A stretch of DNA of 64,000 nt, taken from the NCBI RefSeq assembly GCF_017875275.1, contig NZ_JAGGML010000001.1, positions 4,361,001-4,425,000 on the forward strand, read 5' to 3'. Below are positions 50,888 to 59,249 of the stretch, in pieces. The notes beneath the pieces are model-generated. The model saw only the letters and a list, made by a program, of their open reading frames with translations, made no database searches and had not been told where the DNA came from. Each line of letters starts with the position of its first letter. Position 1 is the first letter of the stretch. A program made the position numbers and the translations under genes. This DNA is from Xanthobacter flavus. GTDB lineage: Bacteria > Pseudomonadota > Alphaproteobacteria > Rhizobiales > Xanthobacteraceae.

Positions 50888-52519
50888 TCACCCCAAGAGC
50901 GCCTCCAGCGTCTCCAGCCGGTCCGCCTCGCCCGGCGGCTTGTCCCATCTGAGGCGCGCAATGCGGGGGAAGCGCATGGCGATGCCGGAGCGGTGGCGGG
51001 TGGAGCGGGCGAGGCCCTCGAAGGCCACTTCCAGCACCAGCCCTTCCTCCTTCTCGTGCACCACCTCGCGCACCGGGCCGAACCGGTTGATGGTGGCGCG
51101 CCGCACGAAGGCGTCGATCTGCTTCAATTCCTCGTCGGTGAAGCCGAAATAGGCCTTGCCCACCGGCACCAGCACATCCTCGCCCTCGTCGCCGATGGTC
51201 CATACGCCGAAGGTGTAGTCCGAGTAGAAGGACGAGCGCTTGCCGTGCCCGCGCTGGGCATACATGAGCACCGCATCCACCGTGTGCGGATCGCGCTTCC
51301 ACTTCCACCATGGCCCCTTGGGGCGGCCCGGCAGATAGGGGCTGTCCGCCCGCTTGATCATCACCCCTTCCACCGCCCCGGCATCCGCCCCCGCGCCGGC
51401 CGAGGCGGGGTCGCGGCGGGCGGCGGTCAGTTCCTCCCAGGTCGAGAAGGGCACCATGGGCGAGAGGTCGATGCGCGGGGTGTGGAGGCGGGCGACGAGC
51501 GCCTCCAGCCGGGCGCGGCGGGCGGCGAAGGGCTCTCCGCGCAAATCGTCCGTGCCGTCCACGAGCAAATCGTAGGCGCGGATGTGGGCGGGGAATTCCG
51601 CCAGCATCTTCACCGTCACCGTTTTGCGGTTCAGCCGCTGCTGCAGCACGTTGAAGGGCTCCACCTTGCCGTCGCGGACGATGAGCAGTTCGCCGTCCAT
51701 GGCGCCATCGAAGGCGATGGCCTCCGCCATATCCGGAAAGGCGCCGGAGATGTCTTCCCCGGTGCGCGAATAGAGCCGCACCACCCGTGCGCCGTCCGGT
51801 CCCGTGCCCGCCACGGCTTGCACGCGGATGCCGTCCCACTTCCATTCGGCCCGGAAATCGGCGGGGGCGAGAGCGGTGAAATCCGTCTCCTCGATGGCGT
51901 GGGCCAGCATCACCGGGCGGAACGGGGCGGGGTTGGACGTCTCCGGCCGCGGCCCGCGCCCCTCCACCCAGGCGAACAGCTCTTCATAAGGTGGCTCAAG
52001 GCCGGGCCAGACCAGCTCCACCTCGTCCGGCGTGATATCTCCGAGGCTCGCCACGGCGGTCTTGGCGAGGCGCGCGGAGGCGCCCACGCGCATGGCGCCG
52101 GTGATGAGCTTCAGGAGCGCCCAGCGGCCGGTCTCGTCGAGGCCGTCCAGCCAGTCGGCGAGATGCCGGGGCAGGGACACCTTTGAGAAGGTGGAGAGGC
52201 CGTGGACGATCTCGGACAAGAGCGGCGCGTGGGGCCGCGCGCCCTCCGGCCGGGGCCACATGAGGGCGACGGTTTCCGAGAGGTCGCCCACATAATCGTA
52301 GGACATCTCGAACAGCACCGGGTCGGCCCGCTCGGCGATCAGCGCGCGCACCACGCCGGGCTTGGCATTGGCGAACGACAGCGCCCCCGTGAGCGCCGCC
52401 AGCGCGAGCCCGCGCTCCGGGTCCGGCGTGGAGCGGAAATAGTCCGCCATGAGCCGGATCTTGGCATTGCGCCCGGCCTCGTAGGACATGCGATCGAGTA
52501 AAGCGGCGAAGCGGTTCAT
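50888..52519 (-). CDS. ATP-dependent DNA ligase (Lhr/exonuclease-associated type)
   Basis: A 543-residue ligase. The N-terminal DNA-binding domain (1-200) precedes the adenylation domain: FRAEWKWDGIRVQ gives the nucleophilic Lys227 (KWDG), MDGELLI is motif III-like, AVEGVMIKR is motif IV and GPWWKWKRDP motif V. The OB domain follows to the end. This type of ligase is usually found with an MBL exonuclease and an Lhr-type helicase; the exonuclease gene is 849 bp upstream in the same direction. A 186-bp repeat array and a GIY-YIG gene separate them here. No helicase gene is seen. Confidence 0.93.
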   Translation of the reverse strand: MNRFAALLDRMSYEAGRNAKIRLMADYFRSTPDPERGLALAALTGALSFANAKPGVVRALIAERADPVLFEMSYDYVGDLSETVALMWPRPEGARPHAPLLSEIVHGLSTFSKVSLPRHLADWLDGLDETGRWALLKLITGAMRVGASARLAKTAVASLGDITPDEVELVWPGLEPPYEELFAWVEGRGPRPETSNPAPFRPVMLAHAIEETDFTALAPADFRAEWKWDGIRVQAVAGTGPDGARVVRLYSRTGEDISGAFPDMAEAIAFDGAMDGELLIVRDGKVEPFNVLQQRLNRKTVTVKMLAEFPAHIRAYDLLVDGTDDLRGEPFAARRARLEALVARLHTPRIDLSPMVPFSTWEELTAARRDPASAGAGADAGAVEGVMIKRADSPYLPGRPKGPWWKWKRDPHTVDAVLMYAQRGHGKRSSFYSDYTFGVWTIGDEGEDVLVPVGKAYFGFTDEELKQIDAFVRRATINRFGPVREVVHEKEEGLVLEVAFEGLARSTRHRSGIAMRFPRIARLRWDKPPGEADRLETLEALLG

Positions 52520-52570
52520 GGCTGCTTGCCTTGCCTAAACGCGACCGACGCTCCCTGACGCACCATTCCC

Positions 52571-53074
52571 TCCGCCGTCATGGCCCGGCTTGTCCGGGCC
52601 ATCCACGCCTCCCTCGGCGGGGTGCCGGGCTTCGCGGCAGCCCTCTCGCGGCGCGGTGGATCCCCCGGACAAGCCGGGGGATGACGGCTGGAGAAAGCGC
52701 GGTGCATGGCGCGCGTGCGAGAGTGCGCCGGCCCCTGCGATCGCAGCGCCATCCCCTCCGCCGTCATGGCCCGGCTTGTCCGGGCCATCCACGCCTGCGT
52801 CGGCGGGGTGCCGGGCTTCGCGGCAGCCCTCTCGCGGCGCGGTGGATCCCCCGGACAAGCCGGGGGATGACAGCTGGAGAGATCGCGGTGCATGGCGCGC
52901 GTGCGAGAGTGCGCCGGCGCCTGCGATCGCAGCGCCACCCCCTCCGCCGTCATGGCCCGGCTTGTCCGGGCCATCCACGCCTCCATCGGTGGGGTGCCGG
53001 GCTTCGCGGCAGCCCTCTCGCGGCGCGGTGGATCCCCCGGACAAGCCGGGGGATGACGGCTGGAGAAAGCGCGG
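52571..53074. repeat. 186-bp tandem repeat array (2.7 copies)
   Basis: Units begin at 52571, 52757 and 52943 (period 186 bp, exactly 62 codons). Each unit has two family C palindromes: gtcatggcccggcttgtccgggcc and ggatcccccggacaagccgggggatgac, with tcgcggcagccctctcgcgg-like sequence between, then a 60-bp linker with gatcgcagcgcc. The third unit stops at 53074, one base before the stop codon of the GIY-YIG gene. Units differ at only a few positions. The open frames through it in several phases are by-products of the period and are not supported as genes. Confidence 0.9.
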
Positions 53075-53371
53075 TCAGGGCCGGGCAATGTCATCGTACA
53101 GATCCAGCCAGTGCGGATTTTCACGCTCGATGAGGTTCATCTTCCACTCGCGCGGCCATTTCTTCAGCCGTTTCTCGCGTGTGATGGCGGCGTAGGCTGT
53201 GTCATGCAGTTCGAAATAGACCAGCCTCTTGACGCCATAAGTTTTGGTGAAGCCTTTTGCGTCTTCGCCGCGGTGCTCGAAAGCCCTGCGCACAAGATCG
53301 TTCGTCATCCCGATGTAGAGCGTTCCATTGGGTTCGCTGGCGAGGATGTAGACGAAGAAGGCGGCGCTCAT
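53075..53371 (-). CDS. GIY-YIG nuclease-superfamily protein
   Basis: A 98-residue single-domain protein of the UPF0213/YhbQ-like clade. FVYILASEPNGTLYIGMTNDLVRRAFEHR gives the (G)VY-I/YIG pair and the conserved Arg of the GIY-YIG fold, then FTKTYGVKRLVYFE and ITREKRLKKWPREWKMNLI. Its ATG overlaps the exonuclease stop by 4 bp, so it is translated with it. Stand-alone proteins of this clade have no settled role, but a structure-specific nuclease or nucleic-acid-binding function fits this repair locus. Confidence 0.9.
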   Translation of the reverse strand: MSAAFFVYILASEPNGTLYIGMTNDLVRRAFEHRGEDAKGFTKTYGVKRLVYFELHDTAYAAITREKRLKKWPREWKMNLIERENPHWLDLYDDIARP

Positions 53372-54414
53372 CCACCCGCCTCCTTCTCCCCCTCCGCCGC
53401 CACCGCGGGCTCCTCATCCTCCTCTCCGTAGCCGACCATGTGGAGGGGCCGGGCGCGGAGCTGGCGGGTGTGGGCCCAGTGGACGAGGGCGTCCTCAGCG
53501 CCGTGGGTCACCCACACTTCCTCGCAGCCGGTGGCGCGGATGGAGGCGGTGAGGCCGTCCCAATCGGCGTGATCGGAAACCACCAGCGGCAGTTCCACGC
53601 CGCGCTGGCGGGCGCGGGCGCGCACGCGCATCCAGCCGGAGGCGAGCGAGGTGATGGGATCGGCGAAGCGGCGCGCCCAGATGTCCGTCATGGAGGAGGG
53701 CGGGGCGATGACGATGGCCCCGGCGAAGGCCGACTTCGGCGCGCCCTTCACCGGCAGGATCTCGCCGAACTCCATGCCGCAGCTCTGATAATAATCGGTG
53801 ATGTTGACGAGCGCCCCGTGCACGTAGATGGGCGCGTCATGCCCCGCTTGGCGGATCAGCGCCATCATCCGCTGCGCCTTGCCGAGGGAATAGGCGCCGA
53901 CGATGTGGGTGCGCTCGGGGAAGATGCGCACCGAGGCGAGCAGCTTGTCCACCTCGCCCGCCGCCGGGGGATGGCGGAACACCGGCAGGCCGAAGGTCGC
54001 CTCGCTGACGAAGACGTGGCAGCTTATGGGCTCGAACGGCGCGCAGGTGGGGTCGGCGGCGTCCTTGTAGTCGCCGGAGACGACGATCACGAGCCCGTCC
54101 TTTTCAAGGCGCACCTGCGCCGAGCCGAGCACGTGGCCGGCGGGATGGAGGCTCACCTTCACGCCGTTGATGGCGATCGCCTCGCCATAGGCCAGCGCCT
54201 GCGTCCCGCCCGCGAAGTCCGCGCCCATGCGCAGGGCCATGATGTCCAGCGTCTCGCGGGTGGCGAGCACATGGGCGTGGCCGGCGCGGGCATGGTCCGA
54301 ATGGCCGTGGGTGATCACCGCCCGCGGCACGGCGCGCGTCGGGTCCACGTAGAAGTCGCCGATGGGGCTGTAGAGGCCCTTGGGCGAGGGGCAGAGGAGG
54401 TCTTCCGGGCGCAT
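53368..54414 (-). CDS. Ligase-associated DNA exonuclease (metallo-beta-lactamase/beta-CASP type)
   Basis: A 348-residue MBL-fold nuclease. Metal motif THGHSDHA (His36, His38, Asp40, His41), HPAGHVLGSAQV, VVSGDYKD and the late LVVSDHADW match the ligase-associated exonuclease of the Lhr-core helicase/ligase repair set. The ATG at 54414 (MRPEDLLCPSPKGLY) fits family length; an upstream ATG at 54438 abuts the first possible ATG of the divergent gene. The last 20 residues are Glu-rich. It is coupled to the GIY-YIG gene and, further on, to the ligase. Confidence 0.92.
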   Translation of the reverse strand: MRPEDLLCPSPKGLYSPIGDFYVDPTRAVPRAVITHGHSDHARAGHAHVLATRETLDIMALRMGADFAGGTQALAYGEAIAINGVKVSLHPAGHVLGSAQVRLEKDGLVIVVSGDYKDAADPTCAPFEPISCHVFVSEATFGLPVFRHPPAAGEVDKLLASVRIFPERTHIVGAYSLGKAQRMMALIRQAGHDAPIYVHGALVNITDYYQSCGMEFGEILPVKGAPKSAFAGAIVIAPPSSMTDIWARRFADPITSLASGWMRVRARARQRGVELPLVVSDHADWDGLTASIRATGCEEVWVTHGAEDALVHWAHTRQLRARPLHMVGYGEEDEEPAVAAEGEKEAGG

Positions 54415-54492
54415 CACTTTATCGGGCGGGTTTCCCATTATATGGGGAGCGTTGCGCACCTGCGCGAGGTTCCCACAAACGCGAGATCGAGC

Positions 54493-55428
54493 GTGTCCGC
54501 TGCTGCCTTCGATACCTCCGGCGATCCCGTCCTCGACCGGCGGCTCGACTGGGCGCGCGCTTTCCTTGGCGAGCGGGATTTTGCCGCCGCCGCCGAGCTT
54601 CTGGCCGAGACGGTAGAGGCCGCGCCCGGTTTCGCCGCCGCCTGGTTCCTGCTGGGCGAGGCGCGGGAAGGGCAGGGGGAAGGGGACGCCGCGCGGGAGG
54701 CCTATGGCCGGGCGTTGGCGCTCGATCCCGCCGACCGGCTCGGCGCGGGGCTCAGGCGGGCGCGGCTCGGGGATGGGACGGAAGGCGCGGAAGGAGCCAT
54801 GTCGGCGGCCTATGTGCGCACCCTGTTCGACCAATATGCCGATCGCTTCGACACGGCGCTGCGCGAGAAACTCGCCTATCGCGGCCCCGAACTGCTGCTG
54901 GAAGCGGTGCGCGCCGCATGCACCGCGCAGGGCCGGGAGCTGCGCTTCGGCGCGGCGCTGGATCTCGGCTGCGGCACCGGCCTCGCCGGTGTGCTCTTCG
55001 CGCCGCTCGCGGAGCGGCTGGATGGGGTGGACCTCTCCCCCGCCATGCTGGAGAAGGCGCGCGCGCTCGGCCTCTACGCCGCGCTTGAAGCCGGCGAGAT
55101 GGGCGCGGCGCTTCAGGCGGTGCCGGCCGGCAGCCTCGATCTCGTCATCGCCGCTGACGCGCTCTGCTATGTGGGCGACCTTGGCCCCATCTTCCACGCC
55201 GCCCGCGCCGCGCTGGCGCCGGACGGGCTCCTCGCCTTCACGCTGGAGACGCATGAGGGCGAGGGCGTGCTGCTGCGCGAGACGCTGCGCTATGCCCACG
55301 CGCAAGTGTATGTCCGCGCGCTGGCGGGGGAGGCAGGGCTTGCCCTCCTGCTGCTGGAGCAGGCCTCCACCCGCTCCGAGAAAGGTGCGCCGGTGCCGGG
55401 GCTCGTGGGGGTGGCATGCCGCGGATGA
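54493..55428 (+). CDS. TPR-containing SAM-dependent methyltransferase
   Basis: A 311-residue protein with an N-terminal TPR-like part (about 14-75: ALGE-type helices LLAETVEAAPGFAAAWFLLGEAREGQGEGDAAREAYGRALALDPADRLGA) and a C-terminal methyltransferase domain with LDLGCGTGLAGVLF (motif I) and GVDLSPAMLEKA (motif II). AYVRTLFDQYADRFD is typical of this alphaproteobacterial family. The start is uncertain: GTG at 54493 (MSAAAFDTSGDPVLDRR) matches related proteins best, an ATG lies at 54439. The substrate is unknown. It is divergent from the exonuclease. Confidence 0.85.
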   Translation: MSAAAFDTSGDPVLDRRLDWARAFLGERDFAAAAELLAETVEAAPGFAAAWFLLGEAREGQGEGDAAREAYGRALALDPADRLGAGLRRARLGDGTEGAEGAMSAAYVRTLFDQYADRFDTALREKLAYRGPELLLEAVRAACTAQGRELRFGAALDLGCGTGLAGVLFAPLAERLDGVDLSPAMLEKARALGLYAALEAGEMGAALQAVPAGSLDLVIAADALCYVGDLGPIFHAARAALAPDGLLAFTLETHEGEGVLLRETLRYAHAQVYVRALAGEAGLALLLLEQASTRSEKGAPVPGLVGVACRG

Positions 55429-55446
55429 TCCCCCGCGGCATGCCCG

Positions 55447-58371
55447 TCACAATCTGAGGTTCGATCCGCTGAGCGAGGTGACGCCGGTGAGCGCGATCGA
55501 AAGATCGGCGATCCGGTCGCCATTGGTGTCGCCCTGCAGCTGGCCGTTGGCCAATCTGAGCTCACCGGCTGTGCCGGAGAATTCGGCGGCGCCGACATAG
55601 ACGAACGCATCGTTCGCGCTGCCGCCCACGCTGTTGGCGTCGATGGCGGTCAAGTCGATGACGTCGCCCGCGGCCGCGGAGAAGTCGCCGATGGTGTCGA
55701 AGGACGAGGCGCCGGAATCGCTGGTGGCCTTGTAGACGAACGTGTCTGCGCCGGCGTCCCCGAACAGCGTGTCCGCGCCGCCGAGACCGGTGATGGTGTC
55801 GTTGCCCGTGTCGCCTCGGATGACATTGGCGAGGCCGTTGCCCGTGCCGGACAGCCCGGCCCCCACCAGCGTGAGGTTTTCCACGTCCGCACCCAGCGTG
55901 TAGCTGGAGAGATAGGACGTGACCGTATCGGTGCCGCCGCCGAAATACTCCGTCACCACATCCCCGGCGGCATTGACGACATAGGCGTCGTCGCCGGAAC
56001 CGCCGATCATGGTGTCGTCGCCGGCGCCGCCGTCCAGCGTGTCGTTGCCCGCAAGGCCGTAGAGGGTGTCGTTGCCGGCGCCGCCCCTCAGGATGTCATT
56101 GCGGGTGCCGCCCTTGAGGGTGTTGACGAGGCCGTTGCCGTTGCCGGTGAAATCGCCGGAGCCGGTGTAGGTCAGGTTCTCCAGCTCCGCCGCAAGGCTG
56201 TAGGTGGAAAGCGACGTCTTCACCGTGTCCGTGCCGCCCCCGGCGTATTCGATGATCGAGCCGCCGACATAATCGATGATGTAGGTGTCGTTGCCCGAGC
56301 CGCCGATCCGCACGTCGTTGCCCGAACCGCTGTCGATGATGTCGTCGCCGGCGAGGCCGTAGATGGTGTCGTCGCCCGCACCACTGGACAGGACATCATT
56401 CGCGGCGCCCCCCTTCAGCATATTGTCGAGGGCGTTGCCGGTGCCGGTGAAGCTGCCCGTGCCGGTGTAGGTGAGGTTCTCCACCTCGGCGTCCAGCGTG
56501 AAGGCCGACAGGCTCGTGCGCACGGAGTCGGTTCCGCCGCCGGCATATTCGACGGTGGTGTCGCCGAGGGAATCCACGAAATAGAGGTCGTCGCCCGAGC
56601 CGCCGATCATGGCGTCGTTGCCGGCTCCTCCATCGAGGGTGTCATTGCCGGAGAGGCCGTAGAGGGTGTCGTTGCCGCTGCCGCCGTACAGGGTGTCGTT
56701 GCCCGTGCCGCCCTTGAGCACGTTGTCGGCGCCGGTGCCGGTGCCGGTGAAGGCGCCCGTCCCGGTATAGGTGAGGTTCTCCACGTAGGTGCCGAGCGTG
56801 TAGGCGCCGAGCGTCGTGCGGACGGAATCGGTTCCCCCGACCGCACTTTCCGTGACCGTGTCGCCGATGGAATCGACATAATAGAGGTCATCGCCGGCGC
56901 CACCGATCATGGCGTCGTTGCCTGCGCCACCGTCGAGCAAGTCGTTGCCGTCGAGGCCATAGAGCGTGTCGTTTCCGCCGCCGCCGTATAGGGAATCGTT
57001 CCAGTTGCCGCCGCTGATGGTGTTCGCCAGGCTGTTGCCGGTGCCGGTGAACGCTGCTCCGGTGCTGGGGAAGGCGAAGGTGTAGGTGAGGTTCTCCACC
57101 TCGGCGCCGAGGGCGAAGGAGGTCAGCGTCGTCTGGACGGTGTCGGTGCCGCCGCCACTGTATTCGGTCACGACATCGCCGGTGGCGTCCACCACATAGG
57201 TGTCGTTGCCGGATCCGCCAATCATGGTGTCGTTGCCCGAACCGCCGTCGAGCATGTCGTTGCCAGCGAGGCCGTAAAGCGTGTCGTCCCCGTCACCACC
57301 GTACAGGGCATCGTTGCCGGTGCCGGCCTTCAGCACGTTCGCGAGCTTGTTGCCGGTGCCCGTGAAATCGCCGGATCCCGTGTAGGTGAGATTTTCCACC
57401 TCCTGCCCGAGCTTGCAAGTCGCCACGGACGCCCGGACCAGGTCGATGCCGCCGCCGGAGTATTCGCCGACGCCGTCGTATGCGGAATCGACCAGGTAGA
57501 CGTCGTCGCCGGTCCCACCCTCCATGCCATCGCCGCCGGTCCCGCCATCGAGCACGTCGTTGCCGGAGCCCCCATAGAGAGTGTCATTGCCCGCGCCGCC
57601 GTCGATCATGTCGCGGCCGGCCTGACCGTAGATGGTGTCATTGCCGTCACCACCCGCCAGCGTGTCGTCGCCCGTGCCGCCCGTGATCTTGTTGGAGCTG
57701 GAATTGCCCTGGCCGGTAAACGCGCCCGTGCCGGTGAACTTGAGCTGCTCGACGTTGGCGGGAAGCGCGTAGCTGGCGAGCGGGGTCAGCACGTAATCGA
57801 TGCCGCTGCCGGTCTGCTCCGTCACCACGTCGCCGACATCATCTACGATGTAGGTGTCGTTGCCGTCGCCTCCGGCCATGGTGTCGCTGCCCGCGCCGCC
57901 ATCGAGCCAGTCGGCGCCGCTGCCTCCGGTCAGGGTGTCGTTGCCGTCGCCGCCGAACAACTCGGCCGTCCAAACATCAGGGTCGAGGGTAAGGGTGTCG
58001 TTGCCCGCGCCGCCGGTGATCCTTCTCGTGCTCCTGGTGCCGATGCCGGTGAAATCACCGGTGCCCTCGTAAACGAGATACTCGACGTAGCGCGGCGGCG
58101 TGTAGGTGGAAAGGGACGTGCGGATGGTGTCGGTGCCCTCGACGTCGCGGCCATATTCGATCACCTGATCGCCGGCGCTGTCGACGATGAAGGTGTCGTT
58201 CCCGGTGCCGCCGTACATCGTGTCGTTGCCGATGCCGCCCACGAGGAGATCGTCGCCCTCGAGGCCGCTGAGGATGTCATCGCCACCGAGGCCGTAGATT
58301 TGGTCATTGCCGGACCCGCCGGTCAGGTCGTCGGGATCGTCGGTGCCGATAATGGGTGCCGGATCGCTCAT
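55447..58371 (-). CDS. RTX-type calcium-binding repeat protein, 974 residues
   Basis: Built almost wholly from glycine/Asp nonapeptides (GGxGxDxLx) in eight modules of about 100 residues. Each module has a nonapeptide block, then a segment such as GTDTVQTTLTSFALGAEVENL and GTGNxLANxIxGG. The C-terminus (GLGGADTLFGDAGADTFVY, FDTIGDFSAAAGDVIDLTAID) is the serralysin-type C domain, with a terminal secretion region ending SLSGSNLRL. It has no N-terminal signal peptide, as expected for type I secretion. No enzymatic domain is visible and no ABC/MFP/TolC genes are nearby. It is probably an extracellular Ca-dependent surface or matrix protein. Confidence 0.92.
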   Translation of the reverse strand: MSDPAPIIGTDDPDDLTGGSGNDQIYGLGGDDILSGLEGDDLLVGGIGNDTMYGGTGNDTFIVDSAGDQVIEYGRDVEGTDTIRTSLSTYTPPRYVEYLVYEGTGDFTGIGTRSTRRITGGAGNDTLTLDPDVWTAELFGGDGNDTLTGGSGADWLDGGAGSDTMAGGDGNDTYIVDDVGDVVTEQTGSGIDYVLTPLASYALPANVEQLKFTGTGAFTGQGNSSSNKITGGTGDDTLAGGDGNDTIYGQAGRDMIDGGAGNDTLYGGSGNDVLDGGTGGDGMEGGTGDDVYLVDSAYDGVGEYSGGGIDLVRASVATCKLGQEVENLTYTGSGDFTGTGNKLANVLKAGTGNDALYGGDGDDTLYGLAGNDMLDGGSGNDTMIGGSGNDTYVVDATGDVVTEYSGGGTDTVQTTLTSFALGAEVENLTYTFAFPSTGAAFTGTGNSLANTISGGNWNDSLYGGGGNDTLYGLDGNDLLDGGAGNDAMIGGAGDDLYYVDSIGDTVTESAVGGTDSVRTTLGAYTLGTYVENLTYTGTGAFTGTGTGADNVLKGGTGNDTLYGGSGNDTLYGLSGNDTLDGGAGNDAMIGGSGDDLYFVDSLGDTTVEYAGGGTDSVRTSLSAFTLDAEVENLTYTGTGSFTGTGNALDNMLKGGAANDVLSSGAGDDTIYGLAGDDIIDSGSGNDVRIGGSGNDTYIIDYVGGSIIEYAGGGTDTVKTSLSTYSLAAELENLTYTGSGDFTGNGNGLVNTLKGGTRNDILRGGAGNDTLYGLAGNDTLDGGAGDDTMIGGSGDDAYVVNAAGDVVTEYFGGGTDTVTSYLSSYTLGADVENLTLVGAGLSGTGNGLANVIRGDTGNDTITGLGGADTLFGDAGADTFVYKATSDSGASSFDTIGDFSAAAGDVIDLTAIDANSVGGSANDAFVYVGAAEFSGTAGELRLANGQLQGDTNGDRIADLSIALTGVTSLSGSNLRL

Positions 58372-58742
58372 GGCTGCTCACGCTCCGTGTTCGCGGCTCG
58401 CACCTGACGGCCGCCGGTCCATTGAGATCACGGGGCGCGCCAGACACCCGCTCCCGCCCGGCTCGAACGCACCGGGACTGGACGCGGGGACGGCAGCGCG
58501 GCCCCGGGACGATCAGGAATGGTGACGAGTCTTGTTTTCCGGCACGCATCGCGCCGTGGCCGGGAACGCAGCGATGGAAAGCCCGAACGCGGGTGAACCA
58601 TCGCAGAGGGCCATGCTCGTTCCTGCTGCGAACCGTATCCTATGACCATCGCCCCTACAACCTTACGTCACGCCGCGCGCTCACGACGCCGCGCGGCGTC
58701 GCGGTGCTTCAGCGTTGCCGGGGGAGGGGTAGGCCGGCCCGG
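58372..58742. other. Intergenic region upstream of the RTX gene
   Basis: 371 bp without a gene. It must contain the RTX gene promoter (not identified) and the 3' end of the phosphatase transcript. A perfect 18-bp palindrome CGACGCCGCGCGGCGTCG lies at 58684-58701, a possible terminator for the phosphatase operon. Confidence 0.6.
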
Positions 58743-59249
58743 TCAGGCCACGGGCAGAGCGAAGGGCTCGCCCTCGAAGGCGTCGGCGCCGCGGCCGATG
58801 GCGTGGATGGCGGCGACCATCCGTCCCTCCCGCTTCAGCGCCGCATCGGCGAGGGAGACGATGCGCGGGTTGGGCGTCGCGGTGGGCGAGGCGTGGCGCA
58901 GGCGCTGGGCCAATTCCATCTCGTCGCGGTCCGGCAAGAGGGCGCACAGGGTGGCATAGGCGGCCGCCGTGGAGCGCGAGATGCCGGCGTAGCAATGGAT
59001 CACCAGCGGCGTCTGGCGCGGCCAGGCGCGCACGAATTCGAACAGCTCAAGCATGTGCGCCTCGCCCGGCGCGACCAGTCCCTCGATCTCCTCGGCGATG
59101 TCGTTGATGCCGAGGAAGAGGTGGTTGGTGGGATCGACGTTGCTCGGCCGGGTCAGAACCGTGCCGCCGTTGATGAGGGTGATGACATGCCGCGCGCCGG
59201 TCGTTGCGACCGTATCGTGCAGCTTGGCGAGGGAGCAGACATGGATCAT
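58743..59249 (-). CDS. Protein tyrosine phosphatase-like protein
   Basis: A 168-residue protein of the cysteine-phosphatase fold. The P-loop VIHCYAGISRSTAAAY supplies the HCx5R(S) signature; upstream ITLINGG and LGINDIAEEIEG give the general-acid region with Asp. It starts MIHVCSLAKLHDTVATTGARH. Family members are dual-specificity or phosphoinositide-like phosphatases; the substrate is unknown. The ATG overlaps the stop of the HD hydrolase gene (ATGA), so the two are translationally coupled. Confidence 0.87.
   Translation of the reverse strand: MIHVCSLAKLHDTVATTGARHVITLINGGTVLTRPSNVDPTNHLFLGINDIAEEIEGLVAPGEAHMLELFEFVRAWPRQTPLVIHCYAGISRSTAAAYATLCALLPDRDEMELAQRLRHASPTATPNPRIVSLADAALKREGRMVAAIHAIGRGADAFEGEPFALPVA

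Noticed and set aside
52571-53074. CRISPR array
   Set aside because: Repeat units are 186 bp and adjacent without unique spacers, and no cas genes are nearby.
52531-53195. Three overlapping open frames of about 170-200 residues in the 186-bp repeat array
   Set aside because: The 186-bp period is a multiple of three, so several phases stay open; the products are translations of palindromes (PDKPGDDG-type), a known annotation artefact.
55447-58371. Hemolysin/serralysin protease assignment for the RTX protein
   Set aside because: No HExxH zinc site or toxin domain is present; only repeats and the C-terminal domain are shared.
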